DNA of 64,000 nucleotides, taken from contig NZ_CP020772.1 in the NCBI RefSeq assembly GCF_002097535.1, positions 1,798,001 through 1,862,000 of the forward strand, in the 5' to 3' direction. Made by a program: the position numbers and the translations under genes. This document shows, one piece after another, positions 61,610 through 64,000 of this stretch. The notes under the pieces are model-generated. The model saw only the letters and a list, made by a program, of their open reading frames with translations. It searched no databases and had not been told where the DNA came from. The DNA is from Halobacillus mangrovi (GTDB lineage: Bacteria; Bacillota; Bacilli; Bacillales; Halobacillaceae). Numbering within the stretch: the first letter of the stretch is position 1; each line of letters begins with the position of its first letter.

Positions 61610-62890
61610 ATGAGTATCAATGCCCCTCGAGGAACGCAGGATATCCTGCCAGGTACTTCAGAAAAATGGCAATTTGTTGAACAGCAATTAACGGACTTAT
61701 GTCGCCGTTATCATTATAAAGAAATCCGTACCCCTATCTTTGAACATACCGAGCTTTTTCAGCGAGGTGTAGGGGACAGTACTGATATTGTTCAAAAAGA
61801 GATGTACACCTTTGAAGATCGAGGAGGAAGAAGCGTCACTCTAAGACCAGAGGGTACGGCTTCAGTGGTTCGCTCATTTGTCCAGAATAAAGTATATGGA
61901 TTACCTAATCAGCCGACCAAGTATTTTTATATTGGCCCGATGTTTCGATATGAGCGTCCGCAACAAGGGAGACAACGTCAATTTGTCCAGTTTGGGATCG
62001 AAGCTTTAGGCAGTGACGATCCTGCTGTGGATGCAGAAGTGCTGGCGCTTGCCATGAGTTCTTATGAAGAGCTTGGCTTGAAGTCCTTAAAACTTGTCTT
62101 AAACAGCTTAGGAGACCAGGAAAGCAGAGAGACGCACAGAAAAGCATTAGTGAATCATTTCGACCCTTATCGTGATGAGCTTTGTTCGGATTGTCAGGTG
62201 AGGCTGGATCAGAATCCATTACGCGTTTTGGATTGTAAAAAAGACCGTGAACATCCAGCAATGGGTAAGGCTCCATCGATACTTGAATATTTAAACGAGT
62301 ATTCGAAGGACTACTTTGAAAAAGTAAAGTCTTTTCTTGACGTGATGGGAATTGACTATGTCATCGATCCAAACCTCGTTCGAGGGCTTGATTACTATAA
62401 CCACACCGCTTTTGAGATTATGAGTGAGGCGGAAGGGTTTGGTGCAATCACGACCTTGAGCGGAGGAGGACGCTACACTGGTCTCGTTCAAGAAGTTGGA
62501 GGTCCTGAAACATCCGGTATCGGTTTTGCCATGAGTATTGAACGATTACTGATGGCGCTTGAAGCAGAAGGCGTTGAACTTCCTTTAGATGAAGGACTGG
62601 ATTGTTATATGGTCGCTCTTGGTGAAGAGGCAGAAAAAGCAGCCGTTCGATTGACTTATGAACTAAGAAAAGCTGGCGTTCAAGTTGATAAAGATTACCT
62701 TGGCAAAAAAATGAAGGCTCAGTTTAAAGCTGCTGACCGTCTTGGGGCAAAATATGTACTAGTACTTGGAGATCGTGAGCTTGAGGATAATGTGATTAAT
62801 GTAAAAGATATGACTTCGGGAGAACAAAAAGAGATTTCTCTTGAGGAAGTCGTTACTTATATGAAAGACCAGCTGACAGGAGGCGAATAA
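61610..62890 (+). CDS. hisS: Histidyl-tRNA synthetase
   Basis: This 426-residue class II synthetase charges tRNA(His). Motif 2 region ([14 protein letters not shown], then [13 protein letters not shown]), the histidine-A motif [12 protein letters not shown], motif 3 [15 protein letters not shown], and a C-terminal anticodon-binding domain (about 330-426) are present. ATG 61610 follows AAGGAGGAGATC; an in-frame GTG at 61583 lies before the ribosome site. It is one base from aspS and shares its T-box. Confidence 0.97.
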   Translation: MSINAPRGTQDILPGTSEKWQFVEQQLTDLCRRYHYKEIRTPIFEHTELFQRGVGDSTDIVQKEMYTFEDRGGRSVTLRPEGTASVVRSFVQNKVYGLPNQPTKYFYIGPMFRYERPQQGRQRQFVQFGIEALGSDDPAVDAEVLALAMSSYEELGLKSLKLVLNSLGDQESRETHRKALVNHFDPYRDELCSDCQVRLDQNPLRVLDCKKDREHPAMGKAPSILEYLNEYSKDYFEKVKSFLDVMGIDYVIDPNLVRGLDYYNHTAFEIMSEAEGFGAITTLSGGGRYTGLVQEVGGPETSGIGFAMSIERLLMALEAEGVELPLDEGLDCYMVALGEEAEKAAVRLTYELRKAGVQVDKDYLGKKMKAQFKAADRLGAKYVLVLGDRELEDNVINVKDMTSGEQKEISLEEVVTYMKDQLTGGE

Positions 62891-62891
62891 G

Positions 62892-64000
62892 ATGGAACGA
62901 GTGAAATGCGGTTCGATACGCAAAGAGCATATAGAGCAAGAGGTGACCTTAAAAGGTTGGGTACAAAAACGACGTGATCTTGGAGGGTTAATCTTCATAG
63001 ATCTAAGAGACCGTTCTGGATTAGTTCAAGTTGTATTTAATCCTGAAACCTCTACGGAAGCTTTACAAACGGCAGAAATGGTAAGAAGCGAATTTGTTTT
63101 GGAAGTCGTTGGTCAAGTCGTTGCTAGAGATGCTCAGACGGTCAACGAAAACCTGGAAACGGGAGCGATTGAGGTAGTTGCTAAAGAAGTTACTATTCTT
63201 AACAAGGCCAAGACCCCTCCATTCATGATCGAGGAGCAATCTGAAGTTTCAGAGGATCTCCGTTTGAAATATAGATATTTGGATCTGAGAAGAAAAGAAA
63301 TGCAGGATACGTTTAAACTTCGTCATCAAACAACGCAAGTCATTCGTAACTTCCTGAACGAAGAAGAGTACCTTGAAATGGAAACCCCGATGTTAACAAA
63401 GAGTACACCGGAAGGAGCTCGTGACTATTTGGTGCCAAGCCGTGTACATGAAGGAGAATTTTACGCACTTCCGCAATCCCCTCAGCTGTTTAAACAGCTG
63501 CTCATGATGTCAGGGTTTGAAAAGTATTATCAAATTGCTCGCTGTTTCCGAGACGAAGACTTGAGAGCAGATCGTCAGCCCGAATTCACTCAAGTTGATA
63601 TCGAGACATCATTCTTGTCAAAAGAAGAAATCATGGCAATGACAGAGCGGATGATGAAGAAAGTGATGAAAGAGGTAAAAGGAATCGATGTAGAAACACC
63701 ATTCCCTCGCATGGCTTATGAAGAGGCAATGGAGCGTTTTGGTTCTGATAAACCTGATACGCGTTTTGGACTTGAATTGGTAAATATCTCTGAAGATGTG
63801 CAAGACTCTGGATTTAAGGTCTTCAGTGGCGCTGTAGCTTCAGGAGGTCAAGTTAGTGCTTTAAACGTAGAAGGAAAAGCCGATGAATTTTCCAGAAAAG
63901 ATATCGACAAACTGACAGAAGAAGTTAAAGTCTACGGAGCTAAAGGTTTAGCATGGTTAAAGGTAAAAGATGGAGAATTCAACGGACCAATCGCCAAATT
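62892..64000 (+). CDS. aspS: Aspartyl-tRNA synthetase, N-terminal part
   Basis: Partial: the frame is open to the end of the window, giving 369 of roughly 590 residues. The N-terminal OB-fold anticodon-binding domain ([24 protein letters not shown]) is followed by the class II catalytic core. Motif 1 lies near [18 protein letters not shown] and motif 2 in [27 protein letters not shown] residues ([12 protein letters not shown]). The bacterial GAD insertion domain begins near residue 290. ATG 62892 follows AGGAGGCGA, one base after hisS. Confidence 0.96.
   Translation, partial: MERVKCGSIRKEHIEQEVTLKGWVQKRRDLGGLIFIDLRDRSGLVQVVFNPETSTEALQTAEMVRSEFVLEVVGQVVARDAQTVNENLETGAIEVVAKEVTILNKAKTPPFMIEEQSEVSEDLRLKYRYLDLRRKEMQDTFKLRHQTTQVIRNFLNEEEYLEMETPMLTKSTPEGARDYLVPSRVHEGEFYALPQSPQLFKQLLMMSGFEKYYQIARCFRDEDLRADRQPEFTQVDIETSFLSKEEIMAMTERMMKKVMKEVKGIDVETPFPRMAYEEAMERFGSDKPDTRFGLELVNISEDVQDSGFKVFSGAVASGGQVSALNVEGKADEFSRKDIDKLTEEVKVYGAKGLAWLKVKDGEFNGPIAK

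Overview
The window is a 64-kb piece of the chromosome of an endospore-forming Firmicute of the Bacillaceae. The gene order (lonA-ysxC, hemAXCDBL, spoVID, valS-folC, comC, spoIIB, maf-radC-mreBCD-minCD, spoIVFAB, rplU-prp-rpmA, spo0B-obg-pheBA, safA, bofC-ruvAB-queA-tgt-yajC, spoVB-comN-secDF, recJ-apt-relA-dtd, amidase-hisS-aspS) is the one familiar from Bacillus subtilis. Moderate GC, acidic proteins, an RNase E/G gene that B. subtilis lacks, and the overall content suggest a Halobacillus/Virgibacillus-like halophile. The genus is an inference from the sequence alone.

Layout. 1-4.4 kb: end of lonA, ysxC, and an amino-acid ABC importer with its own promoter. 4.4-11.4 kb: a small membrane protein on the minus strand, then the heme operon hemAXCDBL behind an extended -10 promoter that overlaps a PerR-like box. 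11.4-17.3 kb: spoVID with a sigma-E-like promoter, a small minus-strand membrane gene, and T-box-controlled valS with folC. 17.4-26.7 kb: a GAF-GGDEF protein, comC, spoIIB, and the division/shape cluster maf-radC-mreBCD-minCD. 26.7-27.6 kb: a gene-poor gap with two structured repeats. 27.6-35.2 kb: spoIVFAB, RNase G, the L21/L27 operon with the Prp protease, spo0B, obg, pheB-pheA. 35.3-41.2 kb: spore genes (safA, a CotS/YutH-like protein, a YhcN/YlaJ-type lipoprotein, bofC), nadE, yebC and an unknown exported protein. 41.3-47.5 kb: ruvAB, queA, tgt, yajC and an ArsB/NhaD-type permease. 47.5-48.2 kb: a second gap with two more copies of the repeat. 48.2-64 kb: a YetF-like protein, spoVB, comN, secDF, lapA-like, recJ-apt, relA-dtd, a four-SH3 amidase, and a T-box leader before hisS-aspS (aspS runs off the end).

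The genes cover heme synthesis, tRNA charging and modification, cell shape and septum placement, sporulation (phosphorelay, pro-sigma-K processing, coat and cortex assembly), stringent response, secretion and recombination. No rRNA, tRNA, CRISPR array, prophage or insertion sequence was seen.

The most unusual structure is a family of four roughly 170-205-bp intergenic repeats (26757-26923, 27228-27433, 47588-47753, 47892-48073). Each has a conserved GC-rich core between two long arms. The arms differ from copy to copy but are complementary within each copy. Both gaps hold one copy of each of two subtypes, in divergent orientation. I know of no assigned function for this family.
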